Assembly (NCBI GenBank): GCA_002699145.1 | Contig: PABK01000035.1 | Coordinates: 278,704 to 342,703, forward strand | Length of the DNA: 64,000 nucleotides | DNA from: Halioglobus sp. | GTDB taxonomy: Bacteria; Pseudomonadota; Gammaproteobacteria; Pseudomonadales; Halieaceae | Direction of reading: 5' to 3' | In this document: piece after piece, positions 8,457 to 17,347 of the stretch | How the letters are laid out: each line of letters starts with the position of its first letter | How positions within the stretch are numbered: the first letter of the stretch is position 1 | Program-made: the position numbers and the translations under genes | Notes under the pieces: generated by a model | Databases searched by the model: none | The model's input: the letters and a program-made list of their open reading frames with translations, nothing else | What the model was told of the DNA's origin: nothing

Positions 8457-10166
8457 GTGAACTGGAAAACGCCGCTCGCGGTCCTGCTCGCCCTGTGCGT
8501 CGGGCTGGCGGTGCTGCTGAGAATTGCCACGCGCCAACCGGCGCCGCCTGACCACCAGGTATTCATCAACGGCGACGTCCTCACCATGGACGCCGACAAC
8601 CGCGTGCTGCAGGCCCTGTCAGTGCGCGGCGAACTGATCGAGGCGGTGGGCAGCGACGAGCAGATCATGGCGCTGGTCGAGGACGATACCCTGGTGACCG
8701 ACCTGCGCGGTCGCGCGCTGCTGCCGGGGTTTGTCGACGCCCACGGGCACTTTCCCGGTAGCGGCATGGCGGAGATCGCCGCCGACCTGAACAGCCCGCC
8801 CATCGGCGACAAGCGCGACATGGCGCAGTTGCTGGCGGCGCTGCGCGAGCGCGCCGCAATGACGCCGCCGGGGGAGTGGGTCAGTGGCTTCGGTTACGAC
8901 GACACCTTGCTGGCCGAAGGGCGCCACCCGACCCGCGCCGAACTCGATGCGATTTCCACCGAGCATCCCGTTGCGGCCATGCATATCTCCGGCCACATGC
9001 TGGTGGCCAACAGCGTCGCCCTGCAGCTGGCCGGCATCGACGCCGACACGCCGGACCCGGTAGGCGGGGTGATCGGCCGGCGGCCGGGCTCGCGCGAGCC
9101 CAACGGCCTGCTGGAGGAGACCGCGCGCATGGGCGTGGTGCTGCTGATGCAGGACATGAATATCGGCAGCGCCTACCGCATGTTCAAGAGCGCCGCGCGC
9201 GAGTACGCGCAACGCGGCGTCACCACCGCCCAGTCCGGTGGCACCACGCCGGGGCTGGCCAGGGCCCTGTCGCTGGCCAGCCGACTGGGTATCGTGCCGC
9301 AGCGCCTGGTGTTGTTTCCCTTCGAGGAGGAGTTTGGCCAGGCCCTGTACAACGGCGACTACGATCCCGGCGACTACGCCAATGCACGCGTCACCATGGG
9401 CGCGGTGAAGATCGTCGCCGACGGCAGCATCCAGGGCTTTACCGGTTACCTGGCGCAGCCCTACCACACCCCCTACCAGGGCGACGCGCAGTACCGCGGC
9501 TACCCCGCGGTGCCGCGCGAGGCGCTGTTCGAGAAGGTCGCCGCGCTGCACCGCGCCGGCTACCAGCTGGCCATACACGGCAACGGCGACGCGTCTATCG
9601 AGGATATCCTCGACGCCTTCGAGGCGGCCCAGGCCGCGCACCCGGTGGACGACCCGCGCCTGATACTGATCCACGCGCAGATGGCGCGCGAGGAGCAGGT
9701 GGCGCGCATGGCGAGGCTGGGGGTGACACCGAGTTTCTTTACCGCGCACACCTGGTACTGGGGCGACCGCCACCGCGAACTCTTTATCGGCCCGCAGCGC
9801 GCGGCGCAGATCAGCCCGCACGGTTGGGCGCTGCGCCACGGCGTGCGTTTCAGCTCTCACCTGGACACGCCGGTGGTGCCGATGCAGCCGCTGCAGGCGG
9901 TGTGGAGCCAGGTGTACCGCCAGACCATCGGCGGCGATGTGCTCGGGCCGCAGCAGCGCATCGACGTCATGCAGGCCCTGCGCGCGGTGACCATTGACGC
10001 CGCCTGGCAGTCCTTCCTGGAGGATTCACGCGGTTCGCTGGAGCCGGGCAAGCTCGCCGACCTCGTGGTATTGTCCGGCAACCCGCTGGATGATCCGGCC
10101 AGGCTGCGCGATTTGCGCGTGGACCGTACCGTTATCGGCGGCGCGACGATCTACCAGCGTCACTAG
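8457..10166 (+). CDS. Membrane-anchored amidohydrolase family protein (YtcJ-like)
   Basis: This 569-residue protein starts at GTG 8457. The first 25 residues (LAVLLALCVGLAVLL) form an uncleaved anchor or signal segment, placing the enzyme in the periplasm or at the inner membrane. The metal-dependent amidohydrolase core shows LLPGFVDAHGHFPGSG (HxH metal pair), a later LAIHGNGDAS, LILIHAQMA and SHLDTPV. The C-terminal composite barrel has GSLEPGKLADLVVLSGNPL. This is the YtcJ/amidohydrolase-3 subfamily, with uncertain substrates such as N-acyl or imide compounds. It follows the ACAD pair by 16 bp and may share their transcript. Confidence 0.88.
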   Translation: MNWKTPLAVLLALCVGLAVLLRIATRQPAPPDHQVFINGDVLTMDADNRVLQALSVRGELIEAVGSDEQIMALVEDDTLVTDLRGRALLPGFVDAHGHFPGSGMAEIAADLNSPPIGDKRDMAQLLAALRERAAMTPPGEWVSGFGYDDTLLAEGRHPTRAELDAISTEHPVAAMHISGHMLVANSVALQLAGIDADTPDPVGGVIGRRPGSREPNGLLEETARMGVVLLMQDMNIGSAYRMFKSAAREYAQRGVTTAQSGGTTPGLARALSLASRLGIVPQRLVLFPFEEEFGQALYNGDYDPGDYANARVTMGAVKIVADGSIQGFTGYLAQPYHTPYQGDAQYRGYPAVPREALFEKVAALHRAGYQLAIHGNGDASIEDILDAFEAAQAAHPVDDPRLILIHAQMAREEQVARMARLGVTPSFFTAHTWYWGDRHRELFIGPQRAAQISPHGWALRHGVRFSSHLDTPVVPMQPLQAVWSQVYRQTIGGDVLGPQQRIDVMQALRAVTIDAAWQSFLEDSRGSLEPGKLADLVVLSGNPLDDPARLRDLRVDRTVIGGATIYQRH

Positions 10167-10217
10167 CCGGACGCTTCCCCGAACAGGGCACAGCGCGGGC
10201 TGATTTGTGCCAGAGCG

Positions 10218-10246
10218 TTTACACACAAAGGTCATTGCTATATAAA
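10218..10246 (+). promoter_or_regulatory. Strong sigma-70-type promoter
   Basis: TTTACA (10218-10223) and TATAAA (10241-10246) are separated by exactly 17 bp, each matching consensus at 5 of 6 positions, in a locally A+T-rich patch. Predicted transcription would start near 10253, about 68 bp before the ATG at 10321. Confidence 0.65.
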
Positions 10247-10320
10247 TATGCAAACGGCCTAAGTGCTTACGCGACTTTCGCTGTTTTCAGGCAGTTTATG
10301 GGGCAAACAGGCTGGAAACT

Positions 10321-12168
10321 ATGTATCGCTACAGTGTCGATAATGCCGTAACCTACACTCCCGCAGACCTCATTCTCTTCAGGCATTCACCCTTCGCCGC
10401 GTGGATGGAGCGCCTGACCCTGGAAAACCCCGATCACGGCATCCCGTCGGATGTGCACGGCGAGGCGCCGCGCGATGACACGCGCCCCCAGGACGACATC
10501 GTCAACACGCTGCGTGCCGAGGGCCGCGACGTGGTGTTGGTGGACTGGGACCAGGAAGAGCCGCGACGGCGCGCCGACACCCTCGACGCCATGCGTGCCG
10601 GCGCCGACTTCGTGGTCAACGGCCTGCTCGCCCTGGGGACGCTGTGCGGCAGCGCGAACATGCTGATGCGCACGCCCGGCTATTCCGACCTGGGCGATTT
10701 CCTCTACATTCCCTGCGATACCCAGGGCAGGGCGGACCTGGATTCGGCGTTCCGGCTGAGTTTTCTCGCCGACCTGCTGCACAGCCTGCAGGGGCAGTTG
10801 CCGCCGCAGTTGTTGCAGATACGCGGCGATGCCGACGTGGTGCCCCTGCAGACCGAGGATCATATCTATTACTACCTGGCGGTGAAGCGTCGCTTCATGG
10901 CCGCCATGAACAATTTCCGCAAGCACCGCATGCCCGACCCGGCGGAGTCCTCGCACTTCGGGCGCTGGTCCGAATGCGCCAGCGAGGTGCTGCGCCAGCG
11001 CGCCCAGAGCGCCGAGTCGCGCCTGGAGGAGAAACTGGTCGAGGCCAGCGATGTGGATAGCGGGGAGCAGGAGGAACTGCAGGCCGCCGAGGGTACGCTC
11101 GTGGAGCAGGCCGTCGGCGCCGCCGGCGGCGGTGGCGGGGTCGTCACCCAGGTCAATGCGCGCTCGTCCACCGCCCCGGCCACGCTGGCGGAGCAGGCGC
11201 GACAACTCTCGCCCGGTGCTTTCAACCCCCGTCCCGGGCCGGGCAGAACGCCCAACCTGGCGCGCTTCCCGACGCTGAAGCCGTTGCGTGATGCGCCCGC
11301 CGGCGGCAGCGGCGCCGACGACGCACTGCAAAACCTCGCGTTCATCGGCAGCAGCCAGCCCGCGCCCCTGTACGACGCCGGTGACACGCTGGTCGATGAG
11401 AGTGAGGGTGAGGGTGAGGGTGAAAGCGAGGGCGAGCTGCAGGATGACGGCACGGCGGCTGCCACCAGGGCGCCCGATACCGCGCCGGGCGCCGCCGCAG
11501 CGCCTGCTCCCGATGACGAAGCTCCGGCGAGCGACGCCGGCGCTGGTGTGGCCGCGGCGGCGCAGCACGCGTCCGCGAGCCCGGCCGCAGAGGACTCCGG
11601 CGACGCGCCGCCGGCCCCGCCGGCAAGCCCGGTGCTGGAGACCGCCGGGGCGGCAGCGGAAAACGCACCGGCGACGGTGACCGATATCGGCGCCGCCGGG
11701 CGTGCGGGCGAAGCGTCCGCGGCGCGGACCGTGCAGGAACCGCGGCAGAAACAGGAGACGCAGCAGCACGAGGAGGCGGTGCCGACGGTGCCGCCCGGCC
11801 CGTTGCCGGACATCGCCGCGGCGCCGCCGCCGAACCTGCGCGAGCAGTCACTGCCCGAGCCGGTCATCGAGGGCTACGAGGTGGAGGTCATAGACCTCGA
11901 GTCGCTGGAACTGGAGCCGCGCGAGCCGCTGCTGATGCCCACGGAAGACGGGCCATCGCCGTCCGCGGAGCGCTCCAGCGCGCAGTCCCGGGGCCGGCGC
12001 GACCCGGACGCCGCCGCGTCAGTCGTGGACCTGGACAGCGCGCCCCTGCCGTCGCTGTCGCGGGACAGGGACGATGACCGGGATGACGCCGGGTCAGGCA
12101 CCCGCGGGCGGCCGCGCAGCTTTAGCGACAGCCTGATCACCAACGAGGATTACGACGGCATCGATTGA
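10321..12168 (+). CDS. Protein with degenerate RecB/TM0106-like nuclease domain and long acidic disordered tail
   Basis: The protein has 615 residues. Residues 1-225 resemble predicted RecB-family nucleases of the TM0106 type: an opening YTPADLILFRHSPFAAWMERL, then a beta/alpha core ending in VKRRFMAAMNNFRKHRMPD. The expected active-site residues appear replaced. GxxD reads GSAN (Asn113), DxK reads DTQ (Gln135), and QxxxY reads RLSFL (Arg145, Leu149). Residues about 240-600 are Ala/Pro/Glu/Gly-rich and probably disordered, including a hexanucleotide-encoded SEGEGEGESEGE run (11398-11436). The final segment FSDSLITNEDYDGID is less simple. It has its own strong promoter and no operon partners. 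The role is unknown; the nuclease-family assignment is from memory of the family pattern. Confidence 0.75.
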   Translation: MYRYSVDNAVTYTPADLILFRHSPFAAWMERLTLENPDHGIPSDVHGEAPRDDTRPQDDIVNTLRAEGRDVVLVDWDQEEPRRRADTLDAMRAGADFVVNGLLALGTLCGSANMLMRTPGYSDLGDFLYIPCDTQGRADLDSAFRLSFLADLLHSLQGQLPPQLLQIRGDADVVPLQTEDHIYYYLAVKRRFMAAMNNFRKHRMPDPAESSHFGRWSECASEVLRQRAQSAESRLEEKLVEASDVDSGEQEELQAAEGTLVEQAVGAAGGGGGVVTQVNARSSTAPATLAEQARQLSPGAFNPRPGPGRTPNLARFPTLKPLRDAPAGGSGADDALQNLAFIGSSQPAPLYDAGDTLVDESEGEGEGESEGELQDDGTAAATRAPDTAPGAAAAPAPDDEAPASDAGAGVAAAAQHASASPAAEDSGDAPPAPPASPVLETAGAAAENAPATVTDIGAAGRAGEASAARTVQEPRQKQETQQHEEAVPTVPPGPLPDIAAAPPPNLREQSLPEPVIEGYEVEVIDLESLELEPREPLLMPTEDGPSPSAERSSAQSRGRRDPDAAASVVDLDSAPLPSLSRDRDDDRDDAGSGTRGRPRSFSDSLITNEDYDGID

Positions 12169-12177
12169 GCGCCGTCG

Positions 12178-13329
12178 TCAGCGCATCGGCCGGAACCCCG
12201 CGCGCAGTTCCTGCACGAACAGTTCCGGTTGCTCCAGCGCGGCGAAGTGGCCGCCGCGGTCGAGTTCGTTCCAGTACACCAGGTTGGTGAAGCGTTTCTC
12301 CGCCCAGCGCTTGCTGCAGCGAAAGATTTCCCGCGGAAAGATGGAACAGCTCACCGGCATGCCGATCGGTTCCATGGAGGGGTTGTCGAAACTTTCCCAG
12401 TACAGGCGCGCGGAACTGGCGCCGGCGTTGTTCAACCAGTAGAACATGGCGTTGTCCAGCAACTCGTCCTTGCTCAGCACGTTTTCCGGGTGCTTTTGTC
12501 CGCCGCGTTCACAGTCGGTCCAGAAGTAGAATTTTTCCACCACCCAGGCCATCTGTCCGACCGGGGAATCCGCCAGGGCATAGCCCAGCGTCTGCGGCCG
12601 GGTGGACTGCTGCTTTGAGTAGCCCGAGCCCTTGTCCCCGTAGGCGCCCATGTCCTCCAGCGCTTTCAATTCCGCCTCGGTCAGATCATTCATCGTCGCC
12701 TCGTCCGGGGCCACGATCGGCATGGTGATATGGATGCCCGCGCAGTGCCCGGTCTCGGTCATGCCCATGCTCTGGGTGATCAGGCTGCCCCAGTCGCCGC
12801 CCTGGGCCACGTAGCGGTCGTAGCCCAGGCGCGCCATCAGCGTGCCCCACATACGCCCGATCTTCTCTACCGAGGTGCCTGTCGAATCCGGTTTGCCGGA
12901 GAAGCCGTAGCCGGGAAGGCAGGGCGCCACCACATGGAAGGCGTCGGCGGCGTCGCCGCCGTGACTGGTCGGGTCGGCCAGTGCGTCGATCACCTTGTGG
13001 AACTCGATCACGGAGCCGGGCCAGCCGTGGGACATCACCAGCGGCAGGGCCTCCTCGTGGGGGCTGCGCACGTGAATGAAATGGATATCCACGCCGTCGA
13101 TGCTGGTGGTGAACTGTGGCCAGCCGTTGAGCTTGCTCTCGCAGCGACGCCAGTCGTACTCCTCGCGCCAGTAGCTGGCCAGTTCCCGCGTATACGCCAG
13201 GGGAATGCCCTGGTCCCAGCCCGTGCAGGTTTCCGCCTCGGGCCAGCGGGCGTGCTCCAGCCGGCGCTGCAGGTCGTCCAGTTCGGCCTGGGGTACGGCT
13301 ACCTTGAAAGGGATGATGTCTTCGCTCAC
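12178..13329 (-). CDS. Epoxide hydrolase (EHN-domain, alpha/beta-hydrolase)
   Basis: The 383-residue protein starts at GTG 13329, with GGAG eight bases upstream. The N-terminal EHN domain (residues 5-115, with RRLEHARWP and DWRRCESKLNGWPQF) precedes an alpha/beta-hydrolase core. The oxyanion-hole motif HGWPGS begins at residue 101, and the nucleophile Asp179 lies in GGDWGS. The C-terminal GGHFAALEQPE carries the catalytic His. This is the microsomal-type epoxide hydrolase family, which opens epoxides to diols. It is convergent with the 10321-12168 gene (9 bp apart) and divergent from the sortase gene. Confidence 0.93.
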   Translation of the reverse strand: MSEDIIPFKVAVPQAELDDLQRRLEHARWPEAETCTGWDQGIPLAYTRELASYWREEYDWRRCESKLNGWPQFTTSIDGVDIHFIHVRSPHEEALPLVMSHGWPGSVIEFHKVIDALADPTSHGGDAADAFHVVAPCLPGYGFSGKPDSTGTSVEKIGRMWGTLMARLGYDRYVAQGGDWGSLITQSMGMTETGHCAGIHITMPIVAPDEATMNDLTEAELKALEDMGAYGDKGSGYSKQQSTRPQTLGYALADSPVGQMAWVVEKFYFWTDCERGGQKHPENVLSKDELLDNAMFYWLNNAGASSARLYWESFDNPSMEPIGMPVSCSIFPREIFRCSKRWAEKRFTNLVYWNELDRGGHFAALEQPELFVQELRAGFRPMR

Positions 13330-13415
13330 GGCGGGTCTCCAGTTTGGCGCGAGGGCCTAAAGTAGCCAGCCGCAACAGTGGATGCAAGCGCCAATCGGCG
13401 CGCCCGGGCGGGGGG

Positions 13416-13444
13416 CTGGCAACCTGTGCCAGAACAGCTATGCT
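13416..13444 (+). promoter_or_regulatory. Candidate promoter with overlapping palindrome upstream of the sortase gene
   Basis: CTGGCA (13416-13421) and TATGCT (13439-13444) are spaced by 17 bp, 4/6 and 4/6 to consensus, ahead of the sortase gene. The -35 hexamer is also the left arm of a perfect inverted repeat, CTGGCA-N5-TGCCAG (13416-13432), a plausible operator. Confidence 0.4.
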
Positions 13445-13530
13445 AGAACCCATTGATTCGTTGCCGGCCGCGCCGTGGTGCGTGGCCCTTCGCGCGCTGC
13501 GCCACAGTCACAGGAAGTCACGCCCAGACG

Positions 13531-14166
13531 ATGTCCGGCAAGTTATCCGCAGTGCTGCGTTACCTGGAACATTTCTGCTACCTGGCCGGTGTCTTGCTGG
13601 CCGGGTTTTTCTTCGTGCAGCTCGCCCAGGGCGAGATCGAGCGCCGCGACGGCATCCAGGCTTTCACCCTTGACCTGTCAGGGACTGAACATCCCGATAC
13701 CAGCCTGTGGTCCCCGGGTCGCATCGAGGACTACCGCAGCAGCCTGGACGCCGCGTTGCCGGACATCCTCGGCGTGCTGGAAATCGACGCGCTGGAGCTG
13801 AAAGTGCCGGTTTACGCCGACAGTTCCGAACAGGTCATGGACCGCGGCGCGGGCATCATCGAGGGTATGGCCTACCCGCACGAGCCGGGCAATATCGGCA
13901 TCTCGGGCCATCGCGACGGCTATTTCCGCGTGCTCAAGGATATCCGCGTGGGGGATGTCATCACCCTGCAGACCCTGGAGGGCGCCAAGCGCTTTACCGT
14001 CGACGCCATCCGTATCGTCGACAAGGCCGATACTTCCGTTTTACAGGACACGCGGGAACAGACGGTAACGCTTGTCACCTGTTACCCGTTTTACTATGTC
14101 GGGCCTGCTCCCAGGCGCTTCGTCGTGACGGCGCGGCTCGCTAGCAACTATGTCAATCGTGATTAG
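13531..14166 (+). CDS. Gram-negative sortase (class D-like)
   Basis: This 211-residue protein starts at ATG 13531; in-frame upstream codons to 13453 would add a non-hydrophobic leader and look less likely. A transmembrane anchor spans residues 17-33 (LAGVLLAGFFFVQLA), with the sortase barrel following in the periplasm. The catalytic triad is visible as His127 (SGHRDG), Cys184 (TLVTCYPF) and Arg195 or Arg196 (APRRFVV). Sortases are transpeptidases that cut an LPxT-like signal and join the cargo to an amine. The next gene, 11 bp downstream, ends in a matching sorting signal, so the pair is probably a dedicated enzyme-substrate unit. Confidence 0.9.
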   Translation: MSGKLSAVLRYLEHFCYLAGVLLAGFFFVQLAQGEIERRDGIQAFTLDLSGTEHPDTSLWSPGRIEDYRSSLDAALPDILGVLEIDALELKVPVYADSSEQVMDRGAGIIEGMAYPHEPGNIGISGHRDGYFRVLKDIRVGDVITLQTLEGAKRFTVDAIRIVDKADTSVLQDTREQTVTLVTCYPFYYVGPAPRRFVVTARLASNYVNRD

Positions 14167-14177
14167 GAGGAAATGAC

Positions 14178-14741
14178 ATGCTCAAGAAGATGATACTGGC
14201 AGGCGGCGTGGGCCTGGCCCTGTCGCTGGGGGTCGCCACGGCCCAGGAGGGCAGGGTGGAGAGCGCGGTCACCTGTGCAGACCTCGACTGGTCGGCCCAG
14301 GTGCTCGCCGCGAACCCGGACATCGCACAGGCATGCCGCGCGGTGTACGAGAAAGACGGCAAGCTGTACGCCCAGGCCAGGGTCGAGGTGGTGCGTGTGC
14401 GCGGCAACACCATGACGTTTCGCACCTTGCTCACCGACGGCAGCAAGGGTGACAGCCGCAGTGTTACCCTGGACAGTGATTGGCGCGCCACCATCGGCGG
14501 TCGACGCTACCGCGCCAGTGACCTGATGCGCGGCCAGGAGTTGAACGTCTACCTGCCGGAGGATCGCTTCGCCCTGCATATCCAGGACGAGGAGCGCCCC
14601 GATGAGATCGTCGTACTGGTGATCGAGCAGGCGACCGTGATGCCCAGTACCGCCAGCCCGCTGTTCCTGACCGGTCTGGCCGGCGGCGCGCTGCTGGCAC
14701 TGGGGGGCGTCGTGGGCGCCCTGCGTCGACGCCCAGGCTGA
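14178..14741 (+). CDS. Secreted protein with C-terminal sortase-type anchor (probable sortase cargo)
   Basis: This 187-residue protein has a strong AGGAGG site that overlaps the sortase stop codon. A signal peptide occupies residues 1-22 (cleavage after ATA). Residues 23-150 form a small beta-rich region with Cys33 and Cys53, which could form a disulfide. The C-terminus has a tripartite sorting signal: MPSTA at 155-159 (variant of LPxTA), a hydrophobic stretch at 162-182 and RRR at 183-185. No family is recognised for the ectodomain. Its tight linkage to a single sortase gene implies that it is the main substrate. Confidence 0.85.
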   Translation: MLKKMILAGGVGLALSLGVATAQEGRVESAVTCADLDWSAQVLAANPDIAQACRAVYEKDGKLYAQARVEVVRVRGNTMTFRTLLTDGSKGDSRSVTLDSDWRATIGGRRYRASDLMRGQELNVYLPEDRFALHIQDEERPDEIVVLVIEQATVMPSTASPLFLTGLAGGALLALGGVVGALRRRPG

Positions 14742-14749
14742 CAGGGGGA

Positions 14750-14783
14750 GGCAGCGCCCCCGCGAGCGGCCGGGGGCGCTGCC
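14750..14783. terminator. Perfect 12-bp hairpin after the sortase-cargo operon
   Basis: GGCAGCGCCCCC (14750-14761) and GGGGGCGCTGCC (14772-14783) form a perfect 12-bp stem with a 10-base loop, nine bases after the stop. There is no T-run on the plus strand, so termination may be inefficient or factor-assisted. The opposing gene ends at 14866. Confidence 0.55.
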
Positions 14784-14865
14784 GCCAGCTCTTCCGCCGG
14801 CGTAAGCGTGACGGTGCGAGTGTCGGGGGAGCGCCGCGCTGTGTTCGGCGCGGGAGCCTGCGGTG

Positions 14866-15204
14866 TCAGTCGTCGATCCAGACCTTGCGCAGTGGCTCGC
14901 CGAAATCATCGTAGATGATCTTGCGCCGCGGTTGCCGCGGCTGGCGGCTGCCCTTGCGTGAGGGTTTGCGTTTGCCGCGCTGCTCGCGTCGCGCCTCGAT
15001 GGCCGCGACCACCTCAGGGACCAGTGTGCGCGTGGCGCGCGGCTCTATGAACAGACGGCGATTGAGAAACAGGGGAGGGTCGCCGGGGTCCTTGCCGGAG
15101 ATGCCCTGGGGAATCTCCTCGACCTCGCCACCGCGCTGCAGGAAGCGCTCGGTCTCCTGTTGCAGTTCGTCCCGTAGATCAGCCTTGGATACGCTCTTTT
15201 TCAC
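14866..15204 (-). CDS. Small basic conserved hypothetical protein
   Basis: The protein has 112 residues and starts at ATG 15204. The N-terminal half is a charged helix (VSKADLRDELQQETERFLQRGGEVEEIPQGISG). A PRATRTLVPEVVAAIEARR helix and a strongly basic Lys/Arg/Gln/Pro segment (residues about 76-93) follow, with an acidic/hydrophobic end (YDDFGEPLRKVWIDD). I recall the opening FLxRGGEVxxIPxGxSG pattern from uncharacterised gammaproteobacterial proteins. Nucleic-acid or ribosome binding would fit the basic segment, but no function can be assigned. Confidence 0.7.
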   Translation of the reverse strand: MKKSVSKADLRDELQQETERFLQRGGEVEEIPQGISGKDPGDPPLFLNRRLFIEPRATRTLVPEVVAAIEARREQRGKRKPSRKGSRQPRQPRRKIIYDDFGEPLRKVWIDD

Positions 15205-15260
15205 TGTCCTGGCCGCCGCGGTGCGTCCAAACCATCAAGTATAGCGATGTCATTGCGAAT

Positions 15261-16208
15261 TTACAGTGTGCCGGGGTTGGCAATTTGTCGCCTCAGTGCC
15301 GCGCCCGGGCCTGTCGCGGCCAGTGCGGTGCCGCCGGGCGTGACGCTCACGCCGAGGCTGGCGAACAGGTCGGTGTAATCCGGCATGGCGCCGCTTTGGC
15401 GCATCTTCTCGTACAGCGGCGTGAACAGGTACACCTGGTTCAGCCGGTCCAGCCGCTCGACGATCTGCTGCACCGACAGTCGCTGCTCGCCGCAGCATTC
15501 ATTGAGTTTTTGCAGCGCCCTGTCCAGCGTCAGGGCGCCGCCTGACTGGCGACGCAGCCGTGTATCGACTTTCAGGAAGTACCAGGCGCCGCTCCAGTAC
15601 ACGCGCATGAAACCACCCTGTTTGCGCATGTTGCTGCTGACTTCCTCCAGTGGCTGGCCGTCGAAGGCGGCATCGGCGCGACCGCGCTCGAAGCCCTCGT
15701 AGAGGTTTTGCCACAGCCTGGCGTCGTCGATGACGCCACTGCGCACCTGTAGCAGGTTCTGGTAGTAGGTGGCCAGGCCCTCGCTGAACCAGGTGTCGCC
15801 CCAGCCGCGGTAGGGAAGCAGCAGGTGGGCCAGTTCATGATAGCCGGTCCAGGCGGATTTCAACTGGTCCAGGCTGGCCTGGGGCGCCACGTAGAACTCC
15901 ACGCGGTCGCGTTCCTCGCGGTGGACCTGGGCCCAGGGTATCGGGTCGGTACCGGAGGCTGAGAGCGGCGACACCGACACCACCCACTTTTTCCTCGGCC
16001 AGCGACCGAAGACCTGTTCCAGGGCGCCGGCGCTGAACACGATCCACTCGCGCACATCGCGCCGCGCGGAGCGGCTGAACTCCGGGCTGATGCGCAGTTC
16101 CAGGCGGCTGCCGTTGCTCCACAGGGTCTCGGTATCCGTCGCGGGCGCGGCAGGGAAACTGGCGCAGGCCAAAAGCAGCAGGCAGGCGCGGCAGAGCCAG
16201 CGGCGCAT
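15261..16208 (-). CDS. Secreted gluzincin-type metallopeptidase-like protein
   Basis: The 315-residue protein starts at ATG 16208, with a signal peptide at residues 1-23 (LLLLACASFPAAPA). A zinc-metallopeptidase motif HELAH is followed about 17 residues later by WFSEGLATYY, the HExxH...E arrangement of gluzincins such as the M1 family. It lacks the GAMEN motif and the large C-terminal domain of true M1 aminopeptidases and is much shorter. It may be a distinct periplasmic peptidase. It begins 3 bp after the stop of the upstream MBL-fold gene, indicating an operon. Confidence 0.75.
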   Translation of the reverse strand: MRRWLCRACLLLLACASFPAAPATDTETLWSNGSRLELRISPEFSRSARRDVREWIVFSAGALEQVFGRWPRKKWVVSVSPLSASGTDPIPWAQVHREERDRVEFYVAPQASLDQLKSAWTGYHELAHLLLPYRGWGDTWFSEGLATYYQNLLQVRSGVIDDARLWQNLYEGFERGRADAAFDGQPLEEVSSNMRKQGGFMRVYWSGAWYFLKVDTRLRRQSGGALTLDRALQKLNECCGEQRLSVQQIVERLDRLNQVYLFTPLYEKMRQSGAMPDYTDLFASLGVSVTPGGTALAATGPGAALRRQIANPGTL

Positions 16209-16211
16209 GGG

Positions 16212-17192
<981 letters not shown>

Positions 17193-17347
17193 CACCTTGT
17201 GGCTCCCTGTCGTCCAGCACACCATGGTACCCCGAAACCTGACCTGCTGCAGGGCCGGCCCGGGCGGGTGGGGGCGGGCGAAACCCGGTTTGCCTCGCTT
17301 CCTCGGCTTCTGGTTTAATGCTCCACTTCGCTCGCTGGACGTTGCCT

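Noticed and set aside
10298..10320. An earlier ATG (10298) as start of the RecB-like protein
   Set aside because: It is out of frame with the coding sequence; ATG 10321 begins the conserved MYRYS segment.
11398..11436. GAGGGT hexanucleotide run as a phase-variable tract
   Set aside because: The unit is 6 bp, so copy-number changes keep the frame and only alter a disordered acidic run.
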